Shown here piece after piece: positions 20,704 to 29,696 of a stretch of 37,490 nt of DNA. A program made the translations under genes and the position numbers. Below the pieces are notes generated by a model, which worked only from the letters and a program-made list of their open reading frames with translations, had not been told where the DNA came from and did no database searches. This DNA is from Bordetella parapertussis. GTDB taxonomy: Bacteria > Pseudomonadota > Gammaproteobacteria > Burkholderiales > SG8-39. The stretch covers positions 1-37,490 of the forward strand of contig CAMAWC010000037.1 in assembly GCA_945861875.1 (NCBI GenBank). Direction: 5' to 3'. Every line of letters starts with the position of its first letter. Within the stretch, counting starts at the first letter, position 1.

Positions 20704-20731
20704 GTTTCGGATCCGAGGTAAATAAAAGGGG

Positions 20732-20759
20732 ATATGAGGGCGGGCGACGCCGTTTCAAG
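20732..20759 (-). promoter_or_regulatory. Sigma32 (heat-shock) promoter of grpE-dnaK-dnaJ
   Basis: On the minus strand CTTGAAA (20759-20753) is a perfect -35. A 13-nt spacer follows, then CCTCATAT (20739-20732), with one mismatch to the -10 consensus CCCCATNT. Position, spacing and the downstream heat-shock genes all agree. No CIRCE inverted repeat is seen nearby. Confidence 0.8.
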
Positions 20760-20778
20760 CGTTGTCCGTTAATGCTCC

Positions 20779-21885
20779 CTAATTGGTAGCGCCAAGGGTC
20801 CGGGCGCGTTCCTGGCTCGACTTGGCGGCGGCCAAGGCCTCCTGCGGGCTCCAGGATTTGCTGACCCAGCCGGAGAGGTGTTCAAGGGCAATGTCTCCCA
20901 ACGCGCTAATCCATTCGGGGCGCTCGTTCAGGCAGGCAATGGCGTGGAACGTCTTGCCGCCGGCCTTGAGAAAGTCCGCCTTGCCCTCGATCGCGATTTC
21001 CTCCAGCGTTTCCAGGCAGTCGGCGGTAAAGCCGGGGCAAACCACATCGACGCGTCCGATTCCCTGTTTGGCATAGGCCTCGAGCGCCTCCGAGGTGTAG
21101 GGCTTGAGCCATTCGGTTTTGCCGAAACGCGACTGAAATGTGATTTTCCAGAAACCGTCTTCCAGCCCGAGGGCTTCGGCAAGCAGGCGCGCCGTCTTGT
21201 GGCATTCGCAGTGATATGGATCACCGCGGGAAAGGGTATAGCGGGGCAGTCCGTGAAAACTCATGACCAGTTTATCGGGGCGTCCTTCGCGGGCCCAATG
21301 TTCCCTCAGCGAGGCAGCCAGCGCGGCGATATAAGCCGGATGGTCATGAAAATGTTTTACCGTGCGCACTTCGGGCACGGTGCGCGTCACACGCAACCAG
21401 CGCGCCAGTTCGTCGACCGCCGTTGCACTTGTGCTTGCGGCGTATTGCGGGTAAAGCGGCAGGAAAAGAATGCGGTCGCAACCCTGCTCCTTTAACCGCG
21501 ACAGCGTTTTGGCGATGCCCGGGTTGCCGTAGCGCATGGCGTAATCGACTACCAGAGGGGAATCAACGCGTCCGGCAAGGTGGTCCGCCAGCAAGCGCGA
21601 CTGGCGCTCGGTATGAAAGCGCAAGGGTGAGCCTTGCTCCTGCCAGATCGAAGCGTACTTCCGCGCCGACTTGGCCGGGCGCACGTTGAGGATTACGAGG
21701 TTGAGTATCAGCCACCATAAAATTTTCGGAATCTCCACCACCCTCGGATCGGAAAGAAACTCCTTCAGGTAACGCCTCACCGCAGTTGCGGTGGGGGCGT
21801 CGGGTGTGCCCAGGTTGACCAGCAGCACCGCGGTTTTTGCCACGTTGGCATGCTGGTAGGGGGGTTCCGGCAGGAATCGCGGCAT
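20779..21885 (-). CDS. hemH: Ferrochelatase
   Basis: A 368-residue ferrochelatase, inserting ferrous iron into protoporphyrin IX in the last step of heme synthesis. Family blocks visible are [35 protein letters not shown] at the N-terminus (reported here only as a conserved region, residues about 20-55), [11 protein letters not shown], the active-site VMSFHGLP with the metal-handling His, [24 protein letters not shown], and [15 protein letters not shown] with the conserved Glu. It lies 14 nt behind hrcA, suggesting cotranscription. Its placement between hrcA and grpE is a known betaproteobacterial order. Confidence 0.95.
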   Translation of the reverse strand: MPRFLPEPPYQHANVAKTAVLLVNLGTPDAPTATAVRRYLKEFLSDPRVVEIPKILWWLILNLVILNVRPAKSARKYASIWQEQGSPLRFHTERQSRLLADHLAGRVDSPLVVDYAMRYGNPGIAKTLSRLKEQGCDRILFLPLYPQYAASTSATAVDELARWLRVTRTVPEVRTVKHFHDHPAYIAALAASLREHWAREGRPDKLVMSFHGLPRYTLSRGDPYHCECHKTARLLAEALGLEDGFWKITFQSRFGKTEWLKPYTSEALEAYAKQGIGRVDVVCPGFTADCLETLEEIAIEGKADFLKAGGKTFHAIACLNERPEWISALGDIALEHLSGWVSKSWSPQEALAAAKSSQERARTLGATN

Positions 21886-21899
21886 CAGGTTCTGCCGTC

Positions 21900-22928
21900 T
21901 CAGTGCTGCGGGTTGTCTGAGAGGGCGCTCGAGAGCAGTTTGGCGGTGATATCGACGATAGGGATAACACGCTCATAGGCCATCCTGGTGGGGCCGATGA
22001 CCCCCACGGAACCGACGATCTGCCCGTCGATTTCATACGGAGCGGAAACCACGCTGCATTCGTCCAGGGGCGAGATACCTGATTCGCCGCCGATGAAAAG
22101 CTGCACGCCCTGGGCGCGGTTGCTCACGTTGAGAATCTGTATGAGCAGGGTTTTTTTCTCAAACAATTCGAACAATTCACGCAGGCGTCCCATATTGGAG
22201 GAGAGGTCCTGCGAATCAAGCAGGTTTTTTTCGCCCGATATGACGTAATTTTCGGTGCCTTCAGACAGGGCTTGGTTGCCGGCTTCCAGGGCTGCGGTCA
22301 TCAGGAGCATCATGTCCTGCCGCAACTGCTTTAGCTCATCCTGTACCCTCAAACCGATGGACTCAAAAGTCAGGCCGGCATAGTTCTGGTTGAGGAAATT
22401 GGCGGCGGTGGTGAGATCGGCCGGACTGTAGGCCTTGTCCGTGAACAGGATGCGGTTCTGCACGTCACCCTCTGCCGTTACGATAATCAGCAGAATACGC
22501 CGTTCGGAAAGGCTGAGAAATTCGATGTGCCTGAAGGCGGGACTTCTGCGCCTCGGTGCGACAACTACCCCGGCAAAATGGGTCAGTTGCGATAGCACCT
22601 GGGATGCGGAGCTGATAAGCCGCTGCGGATGATCCGGATTGAGGTTTTCTTCCATCTGGCTGATTTCACCGCGTTCCAGCGGTTTGGTCGTCAGCAGCGT
22701 ATCGACGAAGAAGCGATAACCGCGCGGCGTCGGGATCCGTCCCGCCGAGGTGTGCGGACTGGCGATGAAACCCATGTCCTCCAGGTCAGCCATGACGTTG
22801 CGTATGGTCGCCGGTGACAAATCAAGCCCGGAGTAGCGTGACAGGGCGCGCGAACCAAGCGGTTCACCGTCGGCGATGTAACGCTCTACGAGGGTTTTCA
22901 GGAGTATCTGGGCGCGACGGTCTAGCAT
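21900..22928 (-). CDS. hrcA: Heat-inducible transcription repressor HrcA
   Basis: HrcA represses class I heat-shock genes by binding CIRCE and is kept active by GroEL. The protein has an N-terminal winged helix ([40 protein letters not shown]), a GAF-like middle ([17 protein letters not shown]), and the conserved end ([24 protein letters not shown]). The frame permits starts at 22946, 22937 and 22928. ATG 22928 gives the family-typical [18 protein letters not shown] and 342 residues. No clear Shine-Dalgarno sequence precedes it. Divergent from nadK. No CIRCE site is visible in this window, so its targets (groESL is usual) lie elsewhere. Confidence 0.93.
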   Translation of the reverse strand: MLDRRAQILLKTLVERYIADGEPLGSRALSRYSGLDLSPATIRNVMADLEDMGFIASPHTSAGRIPTPRGYRFFVDTLLTTKPLERGEISQMEENLNPDHPQRLISSASQVLSQLTHFAGVVVAPRRRSPAFRHIEFLSLSERRILLIIVTAEGDVQNRILFTDKAYSPADLTTAANFLNQNYAGLTFESIGLRVQDELKQLRQDMMLLMTAALEAGNQALSEGTENYVISGEKNLLDSQDLSSNMGRLRELFELFEKKTLLIQILNVSNRAQGVQLFIGGESGISPLDECSVVSAPYEIDGQIVGSVGVIGPTRMAYERVIPIVDITAKLLSSALSDNPQH

Positions 22929-23031
22929 GGGACCCATTCTACACAAGGGGAAAAATTCACGGTAACAAAGCCGCAGAAATTCACCTGCTCCGCCTGACGT
23001 GGCGGGTCCGGTTGTGATTTAATGCGGCTCC

Positions 23032-23901
23032 ATGACCGCATTCAAGACCATCGCCCTTATCGGCAGATACAACACCCCGGGTGCGGCCGAGTTGCTGCAG
23101 CGCCTGGGTGTTTTCCTGGCCGAGAAAGGTTGTTCCGTGCTGGTTGAGGCGGAAACCGCGCGTTCGGGAGGCGTTACTGCTTTTCCGCACGCTGATTTTG
23201 CCGCGATCGGCGCGCAGGCGGACCTGGCCGTGGTCCTTGGCGGTGATGGCAGCATGCTGACCGCGGCGCGCGGGTTGGCGCATTTCAGGGTGCCGCTTGT
23301 TGGGGTTAATCAGGGCAGGCTCGGGTTCATGACCGATATCGCCCTGGAAGCAATGATCCCGACCATTGCAGCCCTGCTTGAGGGGCGGTTTGCCACCGAG
23401 GAGCGGACGTTGCTCAGCGCGCAGGTAATGCGCGGCGGCAAATGTGTCTTCGAGACCTTGGCGCTGAATGATATTGTCGTGAACAAGGGTTCGATCGGCC
23501 GCCTGATCGAATTCATGGTTCACATCGACGGCCAGTTTGTCTACGACTTGCGCTCGGATGGTTTAATTGTGGCCACGCCGACCGGATCCACCGCCTACGC
23601 CTTGTCATCCAACGGGCCGATCTTGCAGCCTAATGTTCCGGGCTTGGTGCTGGTGCCGATTTGCCCGCATACGCTGTCCAACCGCCCGATTACCGTGAGT
23701 GATGCCTGCGTCATCGATATTACGCTCAAGCGCGCGCTCGACGCCCGCCTGCATTTTGATGGCCAGCCGCAATATGACCTCAGTGAGGGGGACCAGGTAT
23801 TGGTCGCGCGCGCCACGCAGACCATCCAGTTTGTTCATCCGCCTGGCTACAGTTACTACGCCATGCTGAGGGAAAAGCTGCATTGGAGTGAGAATCTCTG
23901 A
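23032..23901 (+). CDS. nadK: NAD kinase
   Basis: A 289-residue cytoplasmic NAD kinase, making NADP from NAD and ATP. Signatures are the GGDG motif (residues 70-73) in VVLGGDGSML, VNQGRLGFMTDI, LNDIVV, and the substrate-binding region TPTGSTAYALSSNGPIL, where many members have AGGPI. The order GGDG, then the ND/NE motif, then TGSTAY is standard. The gene is divergent from hrcA across about 100 nt, a conserved neighbourhood in Betaproteobacteria, and lies upstream of recN. Confidence 0.95.
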   Translation: MTAFKTIALIGRYNTPGAAELLQRLGVFLAEKGCSVLVEAETARSGGVTAFPHADFAAIGAQADLAVVLGGDGSMLTAARGLAHFRVPLVGVNQGRLGFMTDIALEAMIPTIAALLEGRFATEERTLLSAQVMRGGKCVFETLALNDIVVNKGSIGRLIEFMVHIDGQFVYDLRSDGLIVATPTGSTAYALSSNGPILQPNVPGLVLVPICPHTLSNRPITVSDACVIDITLKRALDARLHFDGQPQYDLSEGDQVLVARATQTIQFVHPPGYSYYAMLREKLHWSENL

Positions 23902-24013
23902 GCTCGCCCGCCGGGGATGTCGTGCAAGTTCCATGGGTATCTCCGGGAAAAACGCGGCTGAACCGGATTTGCGCAGTTGTCGTTGCAATTTCAATTAATT
24001 TGCCATTGGTGAC

Positions 24014-25675
24014 ATGCTCTCGCACCTGTCCATTCACGATTTTGTAATTGTCGAACGCCTCGAACTCGAGTTCAACGCTGGTTTTACCGCCTTGACCGGG
24101 GAGACCGGCGCCGGCAAGTCGATTCTGATTGACGCACTGGCGCTGGCCCTGGGGGATCGCGCCGATCCGATGGTGGTGCGCAGCGGTGCGGAGCGGGCCG
24201 AAATCGCCGCCGAATTTGTCGTCGATGCAAAGTCACCTTTGTTGGCGTGGTTGCGGGAGATGGCGTTTGAGGCTGATTCAAACCAGGTGATGCTGCGCCG
24301 GGTGGTGGACCGCAGCGGCCGCTCACGCGGTTATATCAATGGCAGCCAGGCCACGCTGACGCAAATGCGTATCGCCGGGGAATGGCTGCTTGATATCCAC
24401 GGCCAGCACGAACACCAGTCATTGATGAAGCCCGATGCCCAGCGTGAACTTCTTGATGCGCACGCCGGATTACTCGAGGTGGCGGGTACGGTGGCCGCGG
24501 CCTATCGTCATTGGCAGCGATTGGTGCAGGCAAGGTCGGAGCACGAAACCAATGCCGCCGCGAGGACTGCCGAACGCGAGCAAGTCGCCTGGCAGGTGGA
24601 GGAACTGGACCGCCTCGCGGTCAAGCCCGGAGAGTGGGATACGGTCCAGGCCGAGCACCGCCGTTTGTCGCATTCGGCGAGCCTGCTGGAAGGAACGCAA
24701 TCGGCGCTTGACAGCCTTTCGGAGGGCGAATCGGCCAGCATGGGTGCCCTCTCGGGGGCGACGGCGAGAATAAAACAGTTGGCGCAACTGGACCCCGGAC
24801 TGGATGAAACGAAAAATTTGCTCGAATCGGCGCAAGCACAATTGCAGGAGGCCATATATGCGCTTCGCCATTACGCCGACCGTCTGGAACTCGACCCGGC
24901 CAGACTGGCCGGGGTTAATGAGCGGCTGGATGCGATTCATGCGGCGGCAAGAAAATATCGCTGCGATGCGAACGAGTTGCCGGGGAAATTGGCGGCACTG
25001 CGGACGCGTCTGGAAGAACTCGAGCTTGCCGCGGATCTTGCCGCCCTTGTCGAGCAGGAACAGGTTGCCAGTGCCAGCTACCGCAACACCGCGGAAAAAC
25101 TGACCGGCGGAAGAAAGAAGGCGGCCGGGAAATTTTCCAGGGATGTCACTGCTGCGATGAAATCACTGGCAATGGGCGGGGGGGTGTTCCAGGTGGCCTT
25201 GAATTCCAACGCGTCCGGGGGAAGCCTTCACGGAAACGAGATGGTGGAGTTCCAGGTGGCCGCCAATCCCGGAGTAGAGCCTCGTTCGCTGGCCAAAGTC
25301 GCCTCCGGCGGCGAGTTGTCGCGCATCAGCCTGGCGATTCAGGTGGTCGCGAGCAAGGCCGCGCCGGTTCCCACGCTAATTTTTGACGAGGTCGATGCCG
25401 GCATAGGGGGCGCGGTGGCCGAGGTGGTCGGCAAAAAGCTCAAGGAGCTGGGCGCCAGCAGGCAGGTCTTGTGCGTGACGCACCTGGCACAGGTCGCGGC
25501 GCAGGCTGACGCACAGTGGTCGGTCGCGAAGCAGACCGACAAGGGCGGCGTAAAGAGCGCGGTTACCGTCCTGGACAAGGCGGGGCGTATCGACGAAATC
25601 GCGCGCATGCTCGGCGGCATGTCAATAACCGCCACAACGCGAAAACACGCCGCAGAAATGTTGGGGCTGCACTAG
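24014..25675 (+). CDS. recN: DNA repair ATPase RecN
   Basis: A 553-residue SMC-like protein of double-strand-break repair. The Walker A GETGAGKS (29-36) follows the family opening LSHLSIHDFVIVERLELEF. DIHGQHEHQSL comes after the first ATPase half, then a coiled coil (about 160-350). The C-terminal half carries the ABC signature SGGELSRISLAI, Walker B LIFDEVDAGIGG, and CVTHLAQVAAQAD. It lies 112 nt after nadK with no obvious terminator in between; whether it has its own LexA-controlled promoter is not clear, since no convincing SOS box was found. Confidence 0.96.
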   Translation: MLSHLSIHDFVIVERLELEFNAGFTALTGETGAGKSILIDALALALGDRADPMVVRSGAERAEIAAEFVVDAKSPLLAWLREMAFEADSNQVMLRRVVDRSGRSRGYINGSQATLTQMRIAGEWLLDIHGQHEHQSLMKPDAQRELLDAHAGLLEVAGTVAAAYRHWQRLVQARSEHETNAAARTAEREQVAWQVEELDRLAVKPGEWDTVQAEHRRLSHSASLLEGTQSALDSLSEGESASMGALSGATARIKQLAQLDPGLDETKNLLESAQAQLQEAIYALRHYADRLELDPARLAGVNERLDAIHAAARKYRCDANELPGKLAALRTRLEELELAADLAALVEQEQVASASYRNTAEKLTGGRKKAAGKFSRDVTAAMKSLAMGGGVFQVALNSNASGGSLHGNEMVEFQVAANPGVEPRSLAKVASGGELSRISLAIQVVASKAAPVPTLIFDEVDAGIGGAVAEVVGKKLKELGASRQVLCVTHLAQVAAQADAQWSVAKQTDKGGVKSAVTVLDKAGRIDEIARMLGGMSITATTRKHAAEMLGLH

Positions 25676-25725
25676 GCCCAGCGGTTTGGTAGAGTTCGGG
25701 CATTAACGCACAACGGGAGGGATCC

Positions 25726-26097
25726 ATGCAATCGAGCAAACGGATGGAGCAGGGTTCGGCGCAGGTAATCGCGCTGGTGGTGGTAGCGGTCGTGCTGGCC
25801 GGGGCTTACGTTGCGCTCGATTTTTACAGCGAGGGCCAGAAAAATATTGCCATTACCGAGTCGAGGGGGGCAAACCTGATCAACGGCTTGACCAAGCACA
25901 AGCTCGAGGCTGGAGGCTATCCGGACGCCCTCGACAAGCTCGCGCCCAAGTACATTTCATCCGTGCCCAAGTGCCCCAACGGCGAGCCCTTCGCCTTTCA
26001 GGTGTCGGGTACCGAATTCACGCTGACCTGCCAGAAAGTGGCGTTCAAGTCCAATCCCTACAGCTACAGTTCGCGCAGCCGCGCTTGGGCAGGCTAA
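25726..26097 (+). CDS. Small membrane-anchored pilin-like protein, unknown function
   Basis: A 123-residue protein that I do not recognise by name. A short polar start (residues 1-11) precedes one transmembrane helix (about 13-34, AQVIALVVVAVVLAGAYVAL). The soluble part has GGYPDALDKLAPKYISSVPKCPNGEPFAFQVSGTEFTLTC, with two Cys that could form a disulfide. This resembles the C-terminal half of GspG-type pseudopilins. However, the prepilin peptidase site with Glu at position 5 is missing, so it is probably not a processed pilin. ATG 25726 has GGGAGG upstream. It stands alone between recN and tRNA-Val. Secretion-like fold is inference. Confidence 0.7.
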   Translation: MQSSKRMEQGSAQVIALVVVAVVLAGAYVALDFYSEGQKNIAITESRGANLINGLTKHKLEAGGYPDALDKLAPKYISSVPKCPNGEPFAFQVSGTEFTLTCQKVAFKSNPYSYSSRSRAWAG

Positions 26098-26171
26098 GCG
26101 ATTTTCAACCTGTTTTCAGCGTCAAATCGTGCCGGCGTCCTTGCCGGCCGACGTGCCTTGTCATTGCGAAA

Positions 26172-26212
26172 AGCCGGGCGAATGCAGGCTTATTTGCCCG
26201 GACCGCCCGGCT
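26172..26212. repeat. Inverted repeat overlapping the tRNA-Val promoter
   Basis: Perfect 9-bp inverted repeat, AGCCGGGCG (26172-26180) and CGCCCGGCT (26204-26212). The right arm lies between the -35 and -10 hexamers of the tRNA-Val promoter. Confidence 0.5.
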
Positions 26213-26222
26213 AGGCTAAAAT
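26194..26222 (+). promoter_or_regulatory. Sigma70 promoter of tRNA-Val
   Basis: TTGCCC (26194-26199), a 17-nt spacer, then TAAAAT (26217-26222). The predicted start is about 6 nt before the mature tRNA. Confidence 0.65.
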
Positions 26223-26234
26223 AGCGTGCTTATT

Positions 26235-26311
26235 AGGCGCGTAGCTCAGCTGGTTAGAGCATCACCTTGACATGGTGGGGGTCGTTGGTTCGAGTCCAAT
26301 CGCGCCTACCA
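26235..26311 (+). tRNA. tRNA-Val (anticodon GAC)
   Basis: Full cloverleaf with CCA encoded. Acceptor AGGCGCG (26235-26241) pairs with CGCGCCT (26301-26307), then discriminator A and CCA. The D arm is GCTC/GAGC. The anticodon stem TCACC/GGTGG encloses loop TTGACAT with anticodon GAC, reading GUC/GUU. T arm GTTGG/CCAAT with loop TTCGAGT. Confidence 0.96.
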
Positions 26312-26353
26312 GCTACCTGCAGTTGTGACAGATATACCGAAAGGGCATGCGTT

Positions 26354-26395
26354 ATGACACCGCGAACTCGGGTTGCTTATTCGTTGCAGCACTAG
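26354..26395 (+). CDS. Possible thrS leader peptide (13 codons)
   Basis: ATG 26354, preceded by AAAGGG at 9-nt spacing, opens a 13-codon frame reading M-T-P-R-T-R-V-A-Y-S-L-Q-H and stopping at TAG (26393-26395). Two of thirteen codons are Thr, ACA and ACT, both disfavoured in a G+C-rich genome. It ends 25 nt before the terminator stem that precedes thrS. This is the layout of a leader-peptide attenuator, but a chance short frame is equally possible. Confidence 0.3.
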   Translation: MTPRTRVAYSLQH

Positions 26396-26420
26396 CCGCG
26401 GTTGTTGTTTCTGCTTTGAA

Positions 26421-26449
26421 AAAAGTGCGGCTTGCCCGCACTTTTTTTA
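26421..26449 (+). terminator. Rho-independent terminator upstream of thrS
   Basis: Stem AAAAGTGCGG (26421-26430) with CCGCACTTTT (26436-26445), 5-nt loop, followed by further T. It lies between tRNA-Val and the thrS ribosome binding site, so it either ends the tRNA transcript or acts as an attenuator of thrS. Confidence 0.85.
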
Positions 26450-26473
26450 TTTCTGAGTCTGGAGGATCAAAAC

Positions 26474-28387
26474 ATGCCCAATATCACCCTGCCTGACGGT
26501 TCCGTCCGCAGCTATGACAAAGCCGTGACCGTAGCCGAGGTTGCGGCATCCATCGGCGCCGGCCTCGCCCGCGCGGCGCTCGCAGGCCGTGTCGACGGCA
26601 AGCTGGTCGATACTTCACACGAGATACATGGCGACAGCCAGCTGGCGATTGTGACCGACAAGGATCCGGTCGGACTGGAGGTCATCCGCCATTCGGCGGC
26701 CCATTTGCTCGCGTATGCGGTCAAGTCGCTGTTCCCGGATGCCCAGGTCACCATCGGGCCGGTCATAGAGAACGGCTTTTACTACGACTTTTCGTACAAG
26801 CGTCCTTTTACGCCCGACGATCTCGTCGCCATTGAGAAAAAAATGGCTGAACTGGCGAAAAAGGATTTTCCGGTCACGCGCGAGGTCTTGCCGCGAGACC
26901 AGGCGGTCAGTTATTTCAAGTCGATCGGCGAGCACTACAAGGCGGAAATCATCGCGTCTATCCCGGCCGATGACGATGTGTCGCTGTATCGTGAGGGCGA
27001 ATTTGTCGACCTGTGTCGCGGGCCGCATGTGCCATCGATCGGAAAGCTCAAGGTTTTCAAGCTGATGCGACTGGCCGGGGCATACTGGCGGGGCGACTCA
27101 AAAAACGAAATGTTGCAGCGGATTTACGGTACGGCCTGGGCGAAAAAAGAGGATCAGGACGCGTATTTGCTGATGCTCGAGGAGGCGGAGAAGCGCGATC
27201 ACCGGCGACTCGCAACCCAGCTTGATTTGTTCCACATGCAGGATGAGGCGCCGGGGATGGTGTTCTGGCATCCCAAGGGCTGGGCGCTTTGGCAGCAGGT
27301 CGAGCAGTACATGCGCAAGGTCTACCAGCGCAATGGTTACCGCGAGGTGCGTTGCCCGCAGATACTTGACCGCAGCCTCTGGGAAAAATCCGGTCACTGG
27401 GAGAACTACAAGGAACACATGTTCACCACCGAGTCGGAGAAACGCGACTATGCGGTGAAACCGATGAATTGCCCCGGGCATGTGCAAATTTTCAACAAGG
27501 GGCTGCGTAGTTATCGTGACCTGCCTTTGCGATATGGCGAATTCGGCGCATGCCATCGCAATGAGCCCTCGGGTTCCCTGCACGGCATCATGCGCATTCG
27601 CGCATTTACGCAGGATGACGGACATATTTTTTGCACGGACGAGCAGATTCTTGCCGAATGCATCGCATTTACGGTGCTGTTGCAGCAGGTCTACCGGGAC
27701 TTCGGCTTCAAGGAAATTATTTACAAGGTTGCGACCAGGCCGGAAAAGCGGGTCGGATCCGACGCGCTGTGGGACAAAGCGGAGGCGGCGGTAATCGAGT
27801 CGATGAAACAGTCTGGTTGTGATTTCCAGGTATCCCCCGGTGAGGGCGCTTTTTACGGTCCGAAAATCGAATATTCGCTCAAGGATGCGATCGGCCGGGT
27901 GTGGCAATGCGGCACCATGCAGGTCGACTTCAACATGCCCGAGCGCCTCGGGGCCGAGTACGTGGCGGACGATAACAGCCGCAAAACCCCGGTAATGCTC
28001 CACCGAGCCATTGTCGGATCGATGGAGCGTTTTATCGGAATTCTCATCGAAAACTTCGCCGGGGCATTCCCGGTCTGGCTGGCGCCGGTGCAGGTGGTGG
28101 TGCTGAACATCTCTGAGGGACAGGCCGACTATGCGCGGGAGGTGGCGGCGGGGCTGGAGGCGGCTGGTGTACGGGTTGAGACCGATTTGCGAAATGAGAA
28201 AATAACCTATAAAATACGAGAACATAGCTTACAAAAGCTGCCTTACCAGCTGATTGTTGGTGAAAAAGAAAAGGCGGCGAAACAGGTGGCCGTGCGGACT
28301 CGCAGCGGTGAAGACCTCGGGCAGATGGCGCTGGAGGACTTTGTCGAACGCCTTTTAAACGAGGCGGTGGCGATTGGCACGGCCTAA
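26474..28387 (+). CDS. thrS: Threonyl-tRNA synthetase
   Basis: A 637-residue class II aminoacyl-tRNA synthetase. The N-terminal TGS domain ([27 protein letters not shown]) is followed by the editing domain with [12 protein letters not shown] (about 75-86) and the [13 protein letters not shown] zinc-like motif. The catalytic core has [38 protein letters not shown] (motif 2) and [11 protein letters not shown] (motif 3). The anticodon-binding domain (about 540-637) includes [16 protein letters not shown]. The open frame reaches further upstream, but ATG 26474 with GGAGG at about 26460 gives the family start. First gene of the thrS-infC-rpmI-rplT-pheST-ihfA operon. Confidence 0.97.
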   Translation: MPNITLPDGSVRSYDKAVTVAEVAASIGAGLARAALAGRVDGKLVDTSHEIHGDSQLAIVTDKDPVGLEVIRHSAAHLLAYAVKSLFPDAQVTIGPVIENGFYYDFSYKRPFTPDDLVAIEKKMAELAKKDFPVTREVLPRDQAVSYFKSIGEHYKAEIIASIPADDDVSLYREGEFVDLCRGPHVPSIGKLKVFKLMRLAGAYWRGDSKNEMLQRIYGTAWAKKEDQDAYLLMLEEAEKRDHRRLATQLDLFHMQDEAPGMVFWHPKGWALWQQVEQYMRKVYQRNGYREVRCPQILDRSLWEKSGHWENYKEHMFTTESEKRDYAVKPMNCPGHVQIFNKGLRSYRDLPLRYGEFGACHRNEPSGSLHGIMRIRAFTQDDGHIFCTDEQILAECIAFTVLLQQVYRDFGFKEIIYKVATRPEKRVGSDALWDKAEAAVIESMKQSGCDFQVSPGEGAFYGPKIEYSLKDAIGRVWQCGTMQVDFNMPERLGAEYVADDNSRKTPVMLHRAIVGSMERFIGILIENFAGAFPVWLAPVQVVVLNISEGQADYAREVAAGLEAAGVRVETDLRNEKITYKIREHSLQKLPYQLIVGEKEKAAKQVAVRTRSGEDLGQMALEDFVERLLNEAVAIGTA

Positions 28388-28411
28388 TTATTAATTCCCA
28401 GGAGAACCAAC

Positions 28412-28981
28412 ATCGCTCAGGAAAAACCGCAGCGCTTGAATAGCGACATCAACGCACCCGAGGTCAGGCTGGTTGGTGTTGAGGGAGAGCAACTAGGCAT
28501 TGTGCTGATAGCCGATGCCTTGCGCATGGCAGAAGAAGCTGAAGTCGATCTGGTGGAAATCGCCCCTACGGCGAAGCCGCCGGTCTGCAAGATGATGGAC
28601 TTTGGCAAGTTCAAGTATCGCGAGGCCAAGAAGGCCCACGAAGCCAAGCTCAAGCAAAAGCAGATCCAGGTCAAGGAAGTCAAATTCCGGCCCGGCACTG
28701 ACGAAGGCGACTACCAGATCAAGCTGCGCAACCTGATAAAGTTTCTCGAAGAAGGTGACAAGGCCAAGGTGACATTGCGTTACCGTGGTCGTGAAATGGC
28801 CCACCAGGAATTCGGACATCGGCTTATTGAGCGGGTCAAGACCGACCTCGAGCAATATGCCGTGGTGGAGCAGTACCCCAAGATGGAGGGTCGCCAGCTG
28901 GTCATGGTGTTGGGACCGAAAAAAGTGGTTATCGCCAAGAAGAGCGAAAGCAGCAGCAGTACCAGCAAGGCCGCAGCCTGA
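28412..28981 (+). CDS. infC: Translation initiation factor IF-3 (AUC start)
   Basis: A 189-residue IF-3, which binds the 30S subunit and proofreads start-codon pairing. The N-domain has [19 protein letters not shown], the joint region [22 protein letters not shown], and the C-domain [40 protein letters not shown]. There is no ATG, GTG or well-placed TTG at the start. The conserved N-terminus [16 protein letters not shown] begins directly after an ATC codon at 28412, with AGGAGA at 28400-28405. AUU/AUC/AUA starts of infC are a known family trait that lets IF-3 limit its own synthesis. A TTG at 28436 is possible but would cut conserved residues. Ends in a Ser/Lys/Ala tail. Confidence 0.93.
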   Translation: MAQEKPQRLNSDINAPEVRLVGVEGEQLGIVLIADALRMAEEAEVDLVEIAPTAKPPVCKMMDFGKFKYREAKKAHEAKLKQKQIQVKEVKFRPGTDEGDYQIKLRNLIKFLEEGDKAKVTLRYRGREMAHQEFGHRLIERVKTDLEQYAVVEQYPKMEGRQLVMVLGPKKVVIAKKSESSSSTSKAAA

Positions 28982-29023
28982 GCGAGAGCCAGGCGCGTTT
29001 TTAAAACAAGCGTTACCGAGGTC

Positions 29024-29060
29024 CCAGACGGGCAGTCTGGAATGAAGTGCTCCCAGGAGC
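29024..29060 (+). promoter_or_regulatory. Paired hairpins in the rpmI leader (candidate L20 control site)
   Basis: Hairpin 1: CCAGAC (29024-29029) with GTCTGG (29035-29040), 5-nt loop. Hairpin 2: GCTC/GAGC around 29049-29060. They occupy the infC-rpmI gap. In E. coli ribosomal protein L20 represses rpmI-rplT through a structure in the same place. The equivalence here is inference. Confidence 0.35.
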
Positions 29061-29092
29061 CACCCGGTGTCGCAGAAAATGAAGGAATAGTC

Positions 29093-29290
29093 ATGCCCAA
29101 GATGAAAACCAAGAGCGGTGCAGCCAAGCGCTTCAAGGTGCGCGCCGGTGGCAGCGTGAAGCGCTCGCAAGCGTTCAAGCGCCACATCCTCACCAAGAAG
29201 ACCACCAAGAACAAGCGCCAGTTGCGTGGTACCGCAGCTGTGCACGAGACCAACAAGCGCTCAGTCCGCGCGATGTTGCCCTACGCTTAA
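29093..29290 (+). CDS. rpmI: 50S ribosomal protein L35 (bL35)
   Basis: A 65-residue very basic protein, the normal length for bL35. The start [18 protein letters not shown] and the middle [24 protein letters not shown] are diagnostic. ATG 29093 follows AAGGAAT. An upstream extension of the frame is not conserved and is rejected. rplT follows after 9 nt. Confidence 0.96.
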   Translation: MPKMKTKSGAAKRFKVRAGGSVKRSQAFKRHILTKKTTKNKRQLRGTAAVHETNKRSVRAMLPYA

Positions 29291-29299
29291 GGAGCCGCC

Positions 29300-29656
29300 A
29301 TGCCACGCGTAAAACGCGGCGTAACTGCACACGCCAAGCACAAAAAAGTCATAGACGCAGCCAAGGGTTACCGCGGTCGCCGCGGTAACGTTTTCCGTAT
29401 CGCCAAAGAAGCGGTGATGAAGGCGGGGCAATATGCCTATCGCGACCGCCGTACCCGCAAGCGTGTTTTCCGCGCATTGTGGATCGCCCGTATCAACGCC
29501 GCCGTGCGCGAGCACGGCCTTTCCTACTCGGTATTCATGAATGGCCTGAAAAAGGCGATGATCGAGATCGACCGCAAGGTGCTGGCCGACCTGGCAGTTG
29601 CCGACAAGGCGGCGTTTGCGCAGATTGCCAACCAGGTAAAGGCAAATCTGGGCTGA
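29300..29656 (+). CDS. rplT: 50S ribosomal protein L20 (bL20)
   Basis: A 118-residue 23S rRNA-binding assembly protein. Diagnostic stretches are [31 protein letters not shown] (residues about 3-33, described not quoted further), [34 protein letters not shown] and [16 protein letters not shown] precedes the ATG and overlaps the rpmI stop region, so the two are coupled. In other bacteria L20 feeds back on this operon. Confidence 0.97.
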   Translation: MPRVKRGVTAHAKHKKVIDAAKGYRGRRGNVFRIAKEAVMKAGQYAYRDRRTRKRVFRALWIARINAAVREHGLSYSVFMNGLKKAMIEIDRKVLADLAVADKAAFAQIANQVKANLG

Positions 29657-29696
29657 ATTCTCTCGATACGGCTGACCTGATTGGTCGGAACGAAGG

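Noticed and set aside
22929..23031. CIRCE or sigma32 site upstream of hrcA
   Set aside because: No TTAGCACTC/GAGTGCTAA pair. A CCCCTTGT -10-like match on the minus strand lacks a good -35 at 12-14 nt.
26347..26495. 49-codon frame overlapping the thrS leader with a hydrophobic stretch
   Set aside because: It runs through the terminator and into thrS, and its Shine-Dalgarno spacing is too short (about 2 nt). The 13-codon frame at 26354 is a better, though still weak, candidate.
27098..28225. 375-codon frame antisense to thrS
   Set aside because: Shadow of thrS; no conserved motif or start signals.
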